Translations under genes and position numbers: made by a program
The notes under the pieces: generated by a model
Databases searched by the model: none
What the model saw: only the letters and a program-made list of their open reading frames with translations
What the model was told of the DNA's origin: nothing
In this document: in pieces, positions 44,204 to 52,623 of the stretch
Position numbering within the stretch: the stretch's first letter is position 1
Layout: every line of letters begins with the position of its first letter
Assembly: GCA_036676235.1 (NCBI GenBank)
Contig: JAKFDI010000021.1
Location: 1-64,000, forward strand
Reading direction: 5' to 3'
Source: JAKFDI01 sp036676235
Lineage (GTDB): Bacteria; Pseudomonadota; Gammaproteobacteria; Burkholderiales; Burkholderiaceae_C
Length of the DNA stretch: 64,000 bases

Positions 44204-45093
44204 TATGTCTGGCGCAGCACGGTGAGCACGCGCTGCGTCGCGCCGTCGGCCTCGCCCGCTCGGTACGCGATGCCGAGCGCGCGCCACAGCGCCGGGCGCA
44301 GCGGCCGCATGGCGATGCGCACGTCGGGCGCGTTCGCGCTGGCCTCGTGCGGCAGCACCGCGGCACCGTAGCCGGCGGCGACCAGGCTCTTGATCGCGTC
44401 GTTGTAGTTCAGCTCGATGCGCGCCCGCGGCTGTTCGCCGCCCGCCGCGAACCATTCGGCCGTCTGGCGCCACAGGCGCGTCGAGCTGTCGTTGAGGATG
44501 AGCGGCCGCGCCGCGAGCCAGGCCGGCGTGGCACGCTTGGGCACATCGGCCCAGGCCGCCGGCACGAAGGCCATCACGGGATCGCGCCGCCACGGCACGA
44601 TGCGCAAGTCCTTGGCGCCGAGCGGCGGCTGCGGCAGCGCCACGAGGCCGATGTCGAGCGTGCCGGCCGCCAGCCGCGCGAGCGCCGTCTCGGAGGTGAG
44701 CACGCTCACTTGCACTTCGATGCCCGGCTGGTCCCGGTTCAACGCTTCGAGCGCCCGCGGCAGCAGGTGGGCGATCACGCCCGTCGATGCCCCCACGCGC
44801 ACGCGGCCGGCGTGGCCTGCGACCTGCCGCTGAACCGCGTCGCGGGTGTCGTCCGCATCGGCCAGCAGGCGCCGGGCGCGCTCGATGAGCGTGCTGCCGA
44901 CGCCGGTGGGCGCCACGCGCGGCTTGCCGCGCAGCAGCAGCGGTGCGCCGAAGCGGGCCTCGAGTTCGGCGATGTGCAGGCTGATGGTGGGCGGCGCGAG
45001 GTGCAGCGCCTTCGACGCCGCCGCGAAGGAGCCAAGGTCGGCGATGGCAACCAGGGTCCGCAATCGGTCGAGGTTCAGTTCTCGCATGGGCAT
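44203..45093 (-). CDS. LysR-family transcriptional regulator
   Basis: 296 residues, the usual LysR length. The N-terminal winged HTH reads LDRLRTLVAIADLGSFAAAS, ALHLAPPTISLHIAELEARF and APLLLRGKPRVAPTGVG. The effector-binding domain runs from about residue 90 (RVRVGASTGVIAHLLPRALE). It is divergent from argC across 113 bp. A palindrome with the LysR T-N11-A pattern lies 20 bp upstream of its start. By position it may regulate argC or itself, with an unknown co-inducer. In ATG choice, MPMREL and MRELNL both fit; the first is used. Confidence 0.92.
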   Translation of the reverse strand: MPMRELNLDRLRTLVAIADLGSFAAASKALHLAPPTISLHIAELEARFGAPLLLRGKPRVAPTGVGSTLIERARRLLADADDTRDAVQRQVAGHAGRVRVGASTGVIAHLLPRALEALNRDQPGIEVQVSVLTSETALARLAAGTLDIGLVALPQPPLGAKDLRIVPWRRDPVMAFVPAAWADVPKRATPAWLAARPLILNDSSTRLWRQTAEWFAAGGEQPRARIELNYNDAIKSLVAAGYGAAVLPHEASANAPDVRIAMRPLRPALWRALGIAYRAGEADGATQRVLTVLRQT

Positions 45094-45112
45094 TCGCCAT
45101 CGATGAGCGTTG

Positions 45113-45129
45113 ATTCAGGAATTCTGAAT
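45113..45129. promoter_or_regulatory. Candidate LysR operator between lysR and argC
   Basis: Dyad ATTCAG-GAATT-CTGAAT with perfect 6-bp arms; it contains a T-N11-A core. It sits in an AT-richer patch between the divergent genes, where autoregulation by a LysR protein would be expected. Confidence 0.5.
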
Positions 45130-45206
45130 TCGCCGGTCGGAAGATGCAACTTGCCCGATGCACCGCCTGGGTCGACGATCCAGGCTGTTCAAAGGAGAAC
45201 GCTCTC

Positions 45207-46133
45207 ATGAAGCCCACCGTGTTCGTCGATGGCGATCAAGGCACCACCGGCCTGCAGCTCATGTCCCGCTTGCAGGCGCGCAGCGACCTGGCGCTGCTCA
45301 CGTTGCCGCCCGAGCGCCGCAAGGACGCGCGTTGGCGCAGCGAGGCCATCAACAGTTGCGACATCGCCATCCTGTGCCTGCCCGATGCCGCGGCGCGCGA
45401 AGCGGCGGCATTGGTCACGAATCCAGCCGTGCGTGTCATCGACGCGAGTTCGGCGCATCGGGTCGACCCAGGGTGGACCTACGGTTTCCCGGAGATGACG
45501 GCCGACCAGCCGGCGCGCATCGCCGCGGCGAAGCGGGTGTCCAACCCCGGCTGCTACCCGACCGGCGCCATCGCGCTGCTGCGCCCATTGATCGAAGCCG
45601 GGCTGCTGCCGCGCGACTATCCGGCGACGGTGCATGCGGTGTCGGGCTACTCCGGGCGCGGCCGCGCAGGCCTCGACGAACACGAAGGCGCGGGCGGCGG
45701 CCCGCCGCTGCAGGTGTACGCACTCGGCCTCGAGCACAAGCACGTGCCGGAGATCGAGCAGCACGCAGGCCTCGCCACGCGGCCGTTCTTCGTGCCGGCC
45801 TACGGGGCATTTCGCCAAGGCATCGTGCTCACGATCGCGCTGCATCTGCGCCTGCTGCCGCGCGGTGTGGACGGCGCAGGGCTGCGTGCTTGCCTGCAGG
45901 CGCACTACGCCGAGGCGAAGCATGTGCGCGTGATGCCGGCCAGCGAGTCGCAGACGATGGAACACCTCGATCCACAGGCGCTCAATGGCAGCAACGACCT
46001 GCACCTGCGTGTCTTCGACAACGACGCGCGCGGTCAGGTGCTGCTGGCAGCGGTGTTCGACAACCTCGGCAAGGGCGCCTCGGGCGCTGCAGTGCAGAAC
46101 CTGGATCTGCTGCTCACCTCACATCTCAACTGA
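45207..46133 (+). CDS. argC: N-acetyl-gamma-glutamyl-phosphate reductase, short (type 2) form
   Basis: NADPH-dependent reduction of N-acetylglutamyl-phosphate in arginine synthesis. 308 residues, so the short ArgC form. The start at 45207 follows AAAGGAG and gives MKPTVFVDGDQGTTGLQL. The nucleotide-binding GDQGTTG and the catalytic-cysteine motif VSNPGCYPTGAIALLRP are intact. HAVSGYSGRGRAG and the C-terminal DNLGKGASGAAVQNLDLLL also match. Many Burkholderiales carry this short form besides a long-form ArgC, so it may be the second copy. Divergent from a LysR gene, which is unusual for arginine genes. Arginine is also a cyanophycin building block, but no link is shown. Confidence 0.93.
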   Translation: MKPTVFVDGDQGTTGLQLMSRLQARSDLALLTLPPERRKDARWRSEAINSCDIAILCLPDAAAREAAALVTNPAVRVIDASSAHRVDPGWTYGFPEMTADQPARIAAAKRVSNPGCYPTGAIALLRPLIEAGLLPRDYPATVHAVSGYSGRGRAGLDEHEGAGGGPPLQVYALGLEHKHVPEIEQHAGLATRPFFVPAYGAFRQGIVLTIALHLRLLPRGVDGAGLRACLQAHYAEAKHVRVMPASESQTMEHLDPQALNGSNDLHLRVFDNDARGQVLLAAVFDNLGKGASGAAVQNLDLLLTSHLN

Positions 46134-46173
46134 TGCGGCGGCGTGTCCGGACCGGCGGGCTCTCGGCACCACC

Positions 46174-46292
46174 CCCTCACCCCAGCCCTCTCCCCCTGCG
46201 GTGGAGGGGGAGCAACTCGCCGCGGCACTGCGGTCACGCCCTCTCCCTCTCCCTCTCCCTCTCCCGCCTGCGGGAGAGGGCTGGGGTGAGGG
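46174..46292. repeat. Paired inverted family B repeats (copy 3)
   Basis: Two family B units face each other: 46174-46211 (CCCTCACCCCAGCCCTCTCC...) and 46240-46292 (...GGGAGAGGGCTGGGGTGAGGG). The second carries an expanded CTCCCT tandem run of about four units. They lie between the converging argC and ybaK ends. Confidence 0.8.
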
Positions 46293-46345
46293 TTCTTGGC
46301 GTGACGGCTTGCCCGTCGCGCGAAGCGCCTGACCGAGCCGATGCG

Positions 46346-46837
46346 CTATGCCAGCGCGCAGCTCACCGCCTTCGCGCCCAGCAGTTCCACCACCACCTTC
46401 GGCTCGATGCCGATCAGAAATCCGCGCCGCCCGCCGTTGATGCAGATCGAGGGCAGCGCGAGCACGCTCTCTTCCACGTACACCGGCATCGCCCGCTTCG
46501 TGCCGAAAGGCGAGGTGCCGCCGATCTGGTAGCCGCTGTGGCGATGCGCTACCTCGGGCTTGCAGGGCTCGACCGACTTGGCGCCGATCTGCCGCGCGAG
46601 GTTCTTGGTGCTCACCTGTCGGTCGCCGTGCATCAGCACGATCAGCGGCTGCGCGCGTTCGTCCTGCATCACCAGCGTCTTGATGACCTGGTGCTCGGGC
46701 ACGCCGAGCTGGCGCGAGGATTCATCGGTGCCGCCGTGCTCAACGTATTCGTAGACGTGCTCGGTGAAGCCCACGCCGTGGCGGCGCAGGAAGGCCGTGG
46801 CCGGCGTCTCGCTCACATGCGGCGGCTTCTTCGCCAT
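46346..46837 (-). CDS. ybaK: Cys-tRNA(Pro)/Cys-tRNA deacylase YbaK
   Basis: 163 residues of the YbaK/EbsC editing family that hydrolyses Cys-tRNA(Pro) formed by mistake by ProRS. Characteristic segments are PATAFLRRHGVGFTEHVYEY, QVIKTLVMQDE, the substrate pocket LIVLMHGDRQVSTKNLA, and VAHRHSGYQIGGTSPFGTK, which carries the conserved Lys/Gly-rich loop. The last part, ICINGGRRGFLIGIEP, closes the fold. It starts 8 bp downstream of the aldo/keto reductase gene on the same strand, so the three genes from the acyl-CoA synthetase to ybaK may form one operon. Confidence 0.93.
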   Translation of the reverse strand: MAKKPPHVSETPATAFLRRHGVGFTEHVYEYVEHGGTDESSRQLGVPEHQVIKTLVMQDERAQPLIVLMHGDRQVSTKNLARQIGAKSVEPCKPEVAHRHSGYQIGGTSPFGTKRAMPVYVEESVLALPSICINGGRRGFLIGIEPKVVVELLGAKAVSCALA

Positions 46838-46844
46838 CGCGGCC

Positions 46845-47900
46845 TCATTGCGCAGGGTCGCGCTGTGTCCAGCGGATGGCGTCGATGGCGGTCAGCAGCT
46901 CGAGCGAGAGCGGCGGCACGGCCCAAGCGTCAAGGTTCTCATCGAGCTGGGCCTGCGTGGTGACGCCGATGATGGTGCTCGCCACGCGCCAGTTGTCGCG
47001 GCAGAAGGCGAGCGCGAGCTGCGTGGGCGTGAGGCCGTGTTCACGCGCCAGCGTGTTGTAGCGGCGCGCCGCGTCCAGCGATTCAGGGCGGCCCCAGCGC
47101 TGCTTGCGCATGCTCTCGAAGGTCGCGAGCCGCCCCGGCGCGCCCTGCAGGCCGGCCGCGTCGTACTTGCCCGTGAGCAGCCCGAAGCCGAGCGGCGAAT
47201 ACGCGAGCAGCGACACGTCGTGGCGGTGCATGGTCTCGTCGAGCCCGTTGTCGAGCGAACGGTTGATGAGGCAGTACGGGTTCTGCACCGTCGCCACGCG
47301 CGGCAGGCCGTGCTGTTCGGCCAGCCGCACGAATTCGGCCACGCCGTGGGGCGTCTCGTTCGACAGGCCGATGGCGCGCACCTTGCCGGCCTTGATGAGC
47401 GCGGCAAAAGCGTCGAGTTGCTCGTGGATGCTGGTGAGCGCCTCGTCCTTCGCCGGATCGAAGTAGATCGAGCCGAAGGTCGGCGCGTTACGGATCGGCC
47501 AGTGGATCTGGTAGAGGTCGATGCAGTCGGTCTGCAGCCGTTTCAGGCTCGCGTCGCAGGCGGCGGCGATGTCGGCGGGCGTGACATCGCGGCGGCCTTC
47601 GCGGATCCACGGCATGCCGCGCGAGGGGCCGGCGACCTTGCTCGCGAGCACCACCTTGGCCCGCATCCCAGGGCGGCTCGCGAACCAGCGCCCGAGGATG
47701 GTTTCGGTGGCGCCGCTGGTTTCGGCGCGTGCCGGCACGGGGTACATCTCGGCGGCGTCGAGGAAGTCGATGCCGCGTTCCACCGCATGGTCGAGGATGG
47801 CGTGCGACGTGGCCTCATCGACCTGCTGGCCAAAGGTCATGGTGCCGAGGCAGACGGGGGTGACGCGCAGGTCGCTGCGCCCGAGGGTGATGGTTTGCAT
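46845..47900 (-). CDS. Aldo/keto reductase, Tas-like
   Basis: 351 residues from the ATG at 47900 (MQTITLGRSDLRVTPVCLGT); an in-frame ATG 24 bases earlier adds nothing like the family. The TIM-barrel NADPH oxidoreductase motifs are LGTMTFGQQV, the catalytic FLDAAEMYPVP (Asp, Tyr), VLASKVAG (Lys) and YQIHWP (His). Residues 310-330 hold the coenzyme segment STIIGVTTQAQLDEN. It most resembles E. coli Tas. The substrate is unknown. It follows the acyl-CoA synthetase stop by 24 bp. Confidence 0.9.
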   Translation of the reverse strand: MQTITLGRSDLRVTPVCLGTMTFGQQVDEATSHAILDHAVERGIDFLDAAEMYPVPARAETSGATETILGRWFASRPGMRAKVVLASKVAGPSRGMPWIREGRRDVTPADIAAACDASLKRLQTDCIDLYQIHWPIRNAPTFGSIYFDPAKDEALTSIHEQLDAFAALIKAGKVRAIGLSNETPHGVAEFVRLAEQHGLPRVATVQNPYCLINRSLDNGLDETMHRHDVSLLAYSPLGFGLLTGKYDAAGLQGAPGRLATFESMRKQRWGRPESLDAARRYNTLAREHGLTPTQLALAFCRDNWRVASTIIGVTTQAQLDENLDAWAVPPLSLELLTAIDAIRWTQRDPAQ

Positions 47901-47924
47901 GCGGCCAAGTTTGCCGCAGGCCAC

Positions 47925-49724
47925 TCAGCCCTGCTGCCGTGCCCGTTCTTCTTCCTGCAGCCGCAGCACGCGCCGTTGCACCTTGCCGGTGGTCGTCATC
48001 GGCAGCGCGGCTATGAACTCGATCTCCTTCGGGTATTCGTAGGGCGCAAGCTTGCCGCGCACGTGTTCCTGCAGTTGCGCGATGAGCGCCTCGCTCGCGT
48101 CGAAGCCGGGCGCCAGCACCACGAAGGCCTTGACCAGCGCGCCGCGCTCGCGGTCGGGCTTGGGGATGACCGCCGCATTCGCCACCGCCGCGTGCTTGAC
48201 GAGGCAGTTCTCGATCTCGCTCGGCCCCACGCGGTAGCCGGCCACCTTGAACATGTCGTCGCTGCGCCCCTGGTACCAGAGGTAGCCCTCCTCGTCCATC
48301 ACGGCCATGTCGCCGGTGCGGCACCACGAGTCGTCCGGGTCGCCGGTGAACTTGGCGCGCGTGGCGCCGTCGTTCTTCCAGTAGCCGAGGAAGAAGATGG
48401 GGTCGGGCGCGCCGTGCACGTCGCGCCGGTGCAGCGCCACGTCGCCCGGCGTGCCGCGCGGGCATTCGCGGCCCTCGTCGTCGATCACTGCCACGCGGTG
48501 GCCGGGGTAGGGCCGGCCCATGCTGCCGGGACGCGCCGGCCAGCCGCGCTGCACACGGCCCTGCGCGTCGATGTGGCGGCCGCAGTTGCCGACGATGTAG
48601 TTCACCTCGGTCTGGCCGAACATCTCGTTGACGATCACGTCGAGCTCGTCGCGGCACCAGGCGAACACCGCATCGCCCACGGCTTCGCCGGCACTCATGA
48701 TGGCCTGCAGGTTCAGCGCGTAGTCATGGCGCGGGTGCGGCACGGCCTTCATCATGGCCTTCAGCGCCGTGGGAAAGAGGAAGGTGTGCGTCACGCCGTG
48801 GCGCGCCATCAGCTCGAAGGCACGTTCGGGCGAGAAACGGCCCGAGCCGGCCACGATGGGGCGGCCGAAGTACAGCGTGGGCAGCAGCGCATCCATCAAC
48901 CCGCCGGTCCAGGCCCAGTCGGCTGGAGACCAGAAGACGCTGTGCGTCTCCAGGCCGAGTCTCGGGCCGTCCAGCCGCCACTCGACCTTGCCCGGCGCCA
49001 GGCGCGACTCGAAGCCGAACCAGTTCTGGCTCGCCACGAAGCCGGGCAGGTTGCCGATGAGCGCCCGGTGCGGAATCAGCGCGCCCTTGGGCGGGCCGGT
49101 GGTGCCGCTGGTGTAGACGAGCACGGCGGCTTCGTCGGCCTTGGTGCGCACGGCCTCGAACGCGGCGGACTGCTGCAGCAGCGCGGCCTGCCAGTCGACG
49201 TCGCCGCGGCCTTCGGCCCGGCCGACCGCCACCACGCTCGCAAGCCCCGGGCAGGCCGCGCGCGCGGCGCGCACGTTGTCGATGCCGCTTTCGTCGACGA
49301 TGGCCACGCGCGCCTCGCTGTGGTTGATGCGGTATTCCAGCGCCTCCGGCCCGAAGAGCATCGACAGCGGCATCGCCACGGCACCGAGCTGGTAGACGGC
49401 CATGTGCGCGATGGCGGTCTCGAAGCGCTGCGGCATGACGATCGCCACCCGGTCGCCGCGCTGCACGCCCAGCGCCCGCAGCGCATGCGACAGGCGGTTG
49501 GCCTCGGCCTGCAGTTCGCCGTAGCGCAGATGCGTGAGGCGCCCGGCGTCGTCGTGGATCACGGCCACGGCCTGCGGGGTGTCGCGCGCCCAGCGGGCGC
49601 AGCACAGGTCCGCGATGTTGAACTGGGGTGGCACCTGCCAGCGGAAGTCGGCGTGCAGCGCCGCGTGGTGGTCGTCGGTAAGCTTGCTCGCTTCGCCCGC
49701 TTCTGTCTTCGTGCGCTTGGTCAT
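47925..49724 (-). CDS. AMP-dependent acyl-CoA synthetase
   Basis: 599 residues of the ANL adenylate-forming family. The ATG at 49724 (MTKRTKTEAGEASK) precedes the family N-terminus (FNIADLCCARWARDTPQAVAV); a much longer open frame upstream is antisense noise. The P-loop is VLVYTSGTTGPPKGALIPH, then MSAGEAVGDAVFAW, EMFGQTEVNYIVGN and GYLWYQGRSDDMFKVAGYRV. The adenylation lysine is in LPMTTTGKVQRRVL. It is closest to acetyl/medium-chain acyl-CoA synthetases of the AcsA-like group; the acyl substrate cannot be read. It heads a probable operon with the aldo/keto reductase and ybaK. Confidence 0.9.
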   Translation of the reverse strand: MTKRTKTEAGEASKLTDDHHAALHADFRWQVPPQFNIADLCCARWARDTPQAVAVIHDDAGRLTHLRYGELQAEANRLSHALRALGVQRGDRVAIVMPQRFETAIAHMAVYQLGAVAMPLSMLFGPEALEYRINHSEARVAIVDESGIDNVRAARAACPGLASVVAVGRAEGRGDVDWQAALLQQSAAFEAVRTKADEAAVLVYTSGTTGPPKGALIPHRALIGNLPGFVASQNWFGFESRLAPGKVEWRLDGPRLGLETHSVFWSPADWAWTGGLMDALLPTLYFGRPIVAGSGRFSPERAFELMARHGVTHTFLFPTALKAMMKAVPHPRHDYALNLQAIMSAGEAVGDAVFAWCRDELDVIVNEMFGQTEVNYIVGNCGRHIDAQGRVQRGWPARPGSMGRPYPGHRVAVIDDEGRECPRGTPGDVALHRRDVHGAPDPIFFLGYWKNDGATRAKFTGDPDDSWCRTGDMAVMDEEGYLWYQGRSDDMFKVAGYRVGPSEIENCLVKHAAVANAAVIPKPDRERGALVKAFVVLAPGFDASEALIAQLQEHVRGKLAPYEYPKEIEFIAALPMTTTGKVQRRVLRLQEEERARQQG

Positions 49725-49931
49725 CGTGTCGTTGTTTTCGATTCCATCGTGCCGGACAGCCTGCTCGCCGCCGATCGCAGCACCGATTGTGTGCAGGAAG
49801 TCGCACCCGCAGAGAAGCGTCTGGCGTAAACCCCGATGCTCCACATCAAGTCGTTCACCGGCCGACCGATAGACCCATGAAAAGCTGCATGGCTCGCCAG
49901 CCGGCGATGTGCGGCACAAAAAAAACTCGAG

Positions 49932-51056
49932 ATGAAATATTCGCCGCTGGCGGCTTTCAGCCACAGGATAGAGCTTGGGCAGCCCCTGCCCTTCGACGTC
50001 CATCACCCCGACCGCACGGTGCTTCTTGCGCGCGGTCAGGTGATCCATACGCAGGAGCAGCTCACCGTCCTGCAGGAGCGCGGCGCCGTGGTGAACACGG
50101 GGGAACTGAACGGTCGCCGCCCGGGCGCGCGTGCCACCACGTCGAATGCCGCACCGGTGCTGTGGAACGTATGCATGGAGCGTGTCGATCGCGCACTGCG
50201 GCTTGCCACGCCCGACGATTTCCTGGACACGCTGGACGACGCGATCAGGCCGGTGCTCGGCTTGATCGAACGCGACCCGGACCTTGCGATCTTCCAGGTG
50301 CTCCGTGAAGGCTCGGCGGGCCAGGTGCACTATGGCATCGCGCACTCGCTGCATGCGGCCATCACCAGCCATCTCGTGGCCACCCGCCTCGGCTGGAGCG
50401 CTGACGACACGCTGTGCGTGTTCAAGGCGGCGCTCACGATGAACATCTCCATGCTCGATCTTCAGCAGCGCCTGGCCACGCAGATGTCGCCGCCGACATC
50501 GAGCCAGCGCGAGGCGATCGAGGCGCATCCGCTTCGCAGCGTCGCGATGCTCGAGAACGCCGGCGTCACCGACGGGCCATGGCTCGACGCCGTGGCGCAG
50601 CACCATGAAATGCCCGATGGCACGGGCTATCCGCGGCGCCTGCAGCGGGTGTGCGAATTCGCCGAGCTGGTGCGCCGAGCCGATGTCTACACCGCCCGGC
50701 TCAGCGCGCGTGCCAGCCGGGGCGCCCTGTCGGCCGACGACGCGGTGCGCGAGATGTTCAAGCGCGACGCCGGCCACCCGATGGCGGCGGCGCTGGCCAA
50801 GGAGTTCGGCGTGTACCCGCCCGGCTGCTACGTGGCGCTCGCGTCGGGCGAGATCGGCGTGGTGATCAAGCGCGGCGACAACCTCGCCAAACCCGTCGTC
50901 GCGGTGATGGTCAGCATCCGCGGCGAGCCGGTCGTCGAGCCGGTGCGCCGCGACAGCGCCCAGCCCGAGTACGGCATCGTCAGCGTGGTGAGCGAAAAGA
51001 GCGTGCGGGTGCGCGTGCCGAAGGAGGCGCTGCTGGCGCAGGCAAGCGGCGCCTGA
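49932..51056 (+). CDS. HD-GYP-related signalling protein with degenerate HD dyad
   Basis: 374 residues. The N-terminal region (about 1-60) is a PilZ/DUF3391-like lead-in. The central region is an HD-GYP fold. The GYP-side motif is present as HHEMPDGTGYP (His224, His225, Glu226, Asp229, Tyr233, Pro234). At the place of the HD metal dyad the sequence reads AALTMNISMLDLQ instead of LLHDIGK, so the catalytic His-Asp pair is lost. It is therefore probably not an active cyclic-di-GMP phosphodiesterase but may bind the nucleotide or act in protein contact. The C-terminal 110 residues form an extra beta-rich domain (GVYPPGCYVALASGEIGVVI). A 207-bp region upstream should hold the promoter. Confidence 0.8.
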   Translation: MKYSPLAAFSHRIELGQPLPFDVHHPDRTVLLARGQVIHTQEQLTVLQERGAVVNTGELNGRRPGARATTSNAAPVLWNVCMERVDRALRLATPDDFLDTLDDAIRPVLGLIERDPDLAIFQVLREGSAGQVHYGIAHSLHAAITSHLVATRLGWSADDTLCVFKAALTMNISMLDLQQRLATQMSPPTSSQREAIEAHPLRSVAMLENAGVTDGPWLDAVAQHHEMPDGTGYPRRLQRVCEFAELVRRADVYTARLSARASRGALSADDAVREMFKRDAGHPMAAALAKEFGVYPPGCYVALASGEIGVVIKRGDNLAKPVVAVMVSIRGEPVVEPVRRDSAQPEYGIVSVVSEKSVRVRVPKEALLAQASGA

Positions 51057-51072
51057 CGGCCGGCCACCGTGT

Positions 51073-51600
51073 TCAGGCGCCCTTGAACGCCTGCAGCTCG
51101 TCGCCGGCGATGCGGCAGATGCGCCAGTCGGGCATCACGGTCGCGCCCATCTTTTCGTAGAAGCGGATGGCGTTCTCGTTCCAGTCGAGCACGCTCCACT
51201 CGAAGCGGCCGTAGCCGCGCTCGGCGGCCAGGCGCCCGAGCCGCGTCAGCATGGCGCGGCCGATGCCGCTGCCGCGGTGCGCGGGCTTCACGTACAGGTC
51301 TTCGAGATAGAGACCCGGCTGCGCGAGAAAGGTGGAGAAGTTGGTGAAGAAGAGCGCGAAGGCGACGACCGTACTCTCGCCGGGTGCCGCGCGGGCCGCC
51401 GGCACCTCGGCCACGACGGCTTCGGCGGCGGCCTTCTCGCCGAAGAGCTGGGGCCGCAGCTTCTCGGGCGTGACCTGCAGCAGGTGCGTGAGCTTCTCGA
51501 ATTCGGCCAGCTCGCGGATGAGCGAGACGATGGGGCTCACATCGCGCAGTTCGGCATTGCGCAGGATGAACGACGGAGGTTCGGTGGGGGCATTCGACAT
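51073..51600 (-). CDS. GNAT-family N-acetyltransferase
   Basis: 175 residues from the ATG at 51600 (MSNAPTEPPSFILRNAELRD). GNAT motif A, the acetyl-CoA loop, is YLEDLYVKPAHRGSGIGRAM, and motif B is WSVLDWNENAIRFYEKMGA. It resembles the diamine/thialysine acetyltransferase group (SSAT-like), with LIRELAEFEKL near the N-terminus. The substrate is not certain. It ends 16 bp from the convergent HD-GYP gene and is divergent from the alpha/beta hydrolase across 108 bp. Confidence 0.9.
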   Translation of the reverse strand: MSNAPTEPPSFILRNAELRDVSPIVSLIRELAEFEKLTHLLQVTPEKLRPQLFGEKAAAEAVVAEVPAARAAPGESTVVAFALFFTNFSTFLAQPGLYLEDLYVKPAHRGSGIGRAMLTRLGRLAAERGYGRFEWSVLDWNENAIRFYEKMGATVMPDWRICRIAGDELQAFKGA

Positions 51601-51708
51601 CGCGCGATTGTCGCCGTGGCCGATGCGGCGTGCCGGCCCGAGGCCTTGTCGCTTGCCTTGTCGCTGCGCCGACAGCGCCACGGCAGGCCCGCTTCTATAG
51701 TCGTCGCC

Positions 51709-52620
51709 ATGACTTTCACGCCCTATGTTCCACGGCGCGTCGCGAAGAGCCGCTTCGCCGAACTGCGCGGCCTGCGCCACCACCTGATCGAATGGGGAGA
51801 CCCTGCCCTCGCGTCGCCCGAGCGCCCGACGCTCGTCATGCTTCACGGCTGGATGGACGTGGCGGCGTCGTTCCAGTTCGTGGTCGACGCCCTGGCCGAG
51901 GATCGCCACATCGTGTCGATCGACTGGCGCGGCTTCGGCCTCACCGAACGGCCCGGCGCCGACAGCTACTGGTTCGCCGACTACCTGGGCGACCTCGACG
52001 CCCTGCTCGACTCATTGAACCCGCCCGGCCCCATCGACCTGCTCGGCCACAGCATGGGCGGCAACGTGGTGTCGATGTACGCGGGCATCCGGCCCGAGCG
52101 CATCCGACGCCTGATCAACCTCGAAGGCTTCGGCCTGCCGGCCTCCAAGCCCGAGAACGCGCCCGGCACCTACGCGCGATGGCTCGATGAGTTGAAGCAG
52201 CCCGCGCGCATGCGCACCTACGACAGCGCGGCGCAGGTCGCGCAGCGCCTGCAGCAGAACAACCCGCTGCTGCCCGCCGACCGCGCCGCGTGGCTGGCGC
52301 CGCACTGGTCGCGCCGGCGCCACGACGGCCAGTGGGAAATCCTCGGCGATCCGGCGCACAAGCGGCGCAACCCGGTGCAGTACCAGGTGCAGGAGGTGCT
52401 GGCCTGCTGGAAGCGCATCACTGCGCCGGTGCTGTGGGTCGAGGGCGACCAGACCGACCAGCACAAGCGCTGGGGCGAGAACTACACGCGGGCCGATTTC
52501 GACGCGCGGCTGAACGTGCTGGCGAGCGTGGAGAAGCACCTGCTCTCGCCCGCCGGCCACATGCTGCATCACGACCAGCCGCAGGCGCTGGCAGCGATCC
52601 TGGAGCGCTTCCTCGCCTGA
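51709..52620 (+). CDS. Alpha/beta-fold hydrolase
   Basis: 303 residues of the alpha/beta-hydrolase fold. The oxyanion region is VMLHGWMDVAAS, the nucleophile elbow is LLGHSMGGNVVSMYAG (Ser in GHSMG), and a C-terminal histidine lies in LSPAGHMLHHDQP. An acid residue fits at VLWVEGDQTD. No lid features give the substrate; ester, lactone or epoxide hydrolysis are all possible. The start at 51709 is the first ATG after the divergent GNAT gene. The stop is 3 bp from the convergent exonuclease gene. Confidence 0.9.
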   Translation: MTFTPYVPRRVAKSRFAELRGLRHHLIEWGDPALASPERPTLVMLHGWMDVAASFQFVVDALAEDRHIVSIDWRGFGLTERPGADSYWFADYLGDLDALLDSLNPPGPIDLLGHSMGGNVVSMYAGIRPERIRRLINLEGFGLPASKPENAPGTYARWLDELKQPARMRTYDSAAQVAQRLQQNNPLLPADRAAWLAPHWSRRRHDGQWEILGDPAHKRRNPVQYQVQEVLACWKRITAPVLWVEGDQTDQHKRWGENYTRADFDARLNVLASVEKHLLSPAGHMLHHDQPQALAAILERFLA

Positions 52621-52623
52621 CGC

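Noticed and set aside
46240..46270. CTCCCT tandem run as a CRISPR-like or phase-variation repeat
   Set aside because: About four short units without spacers, between convergent genes and inside a family B repeat. No gene would change frame.
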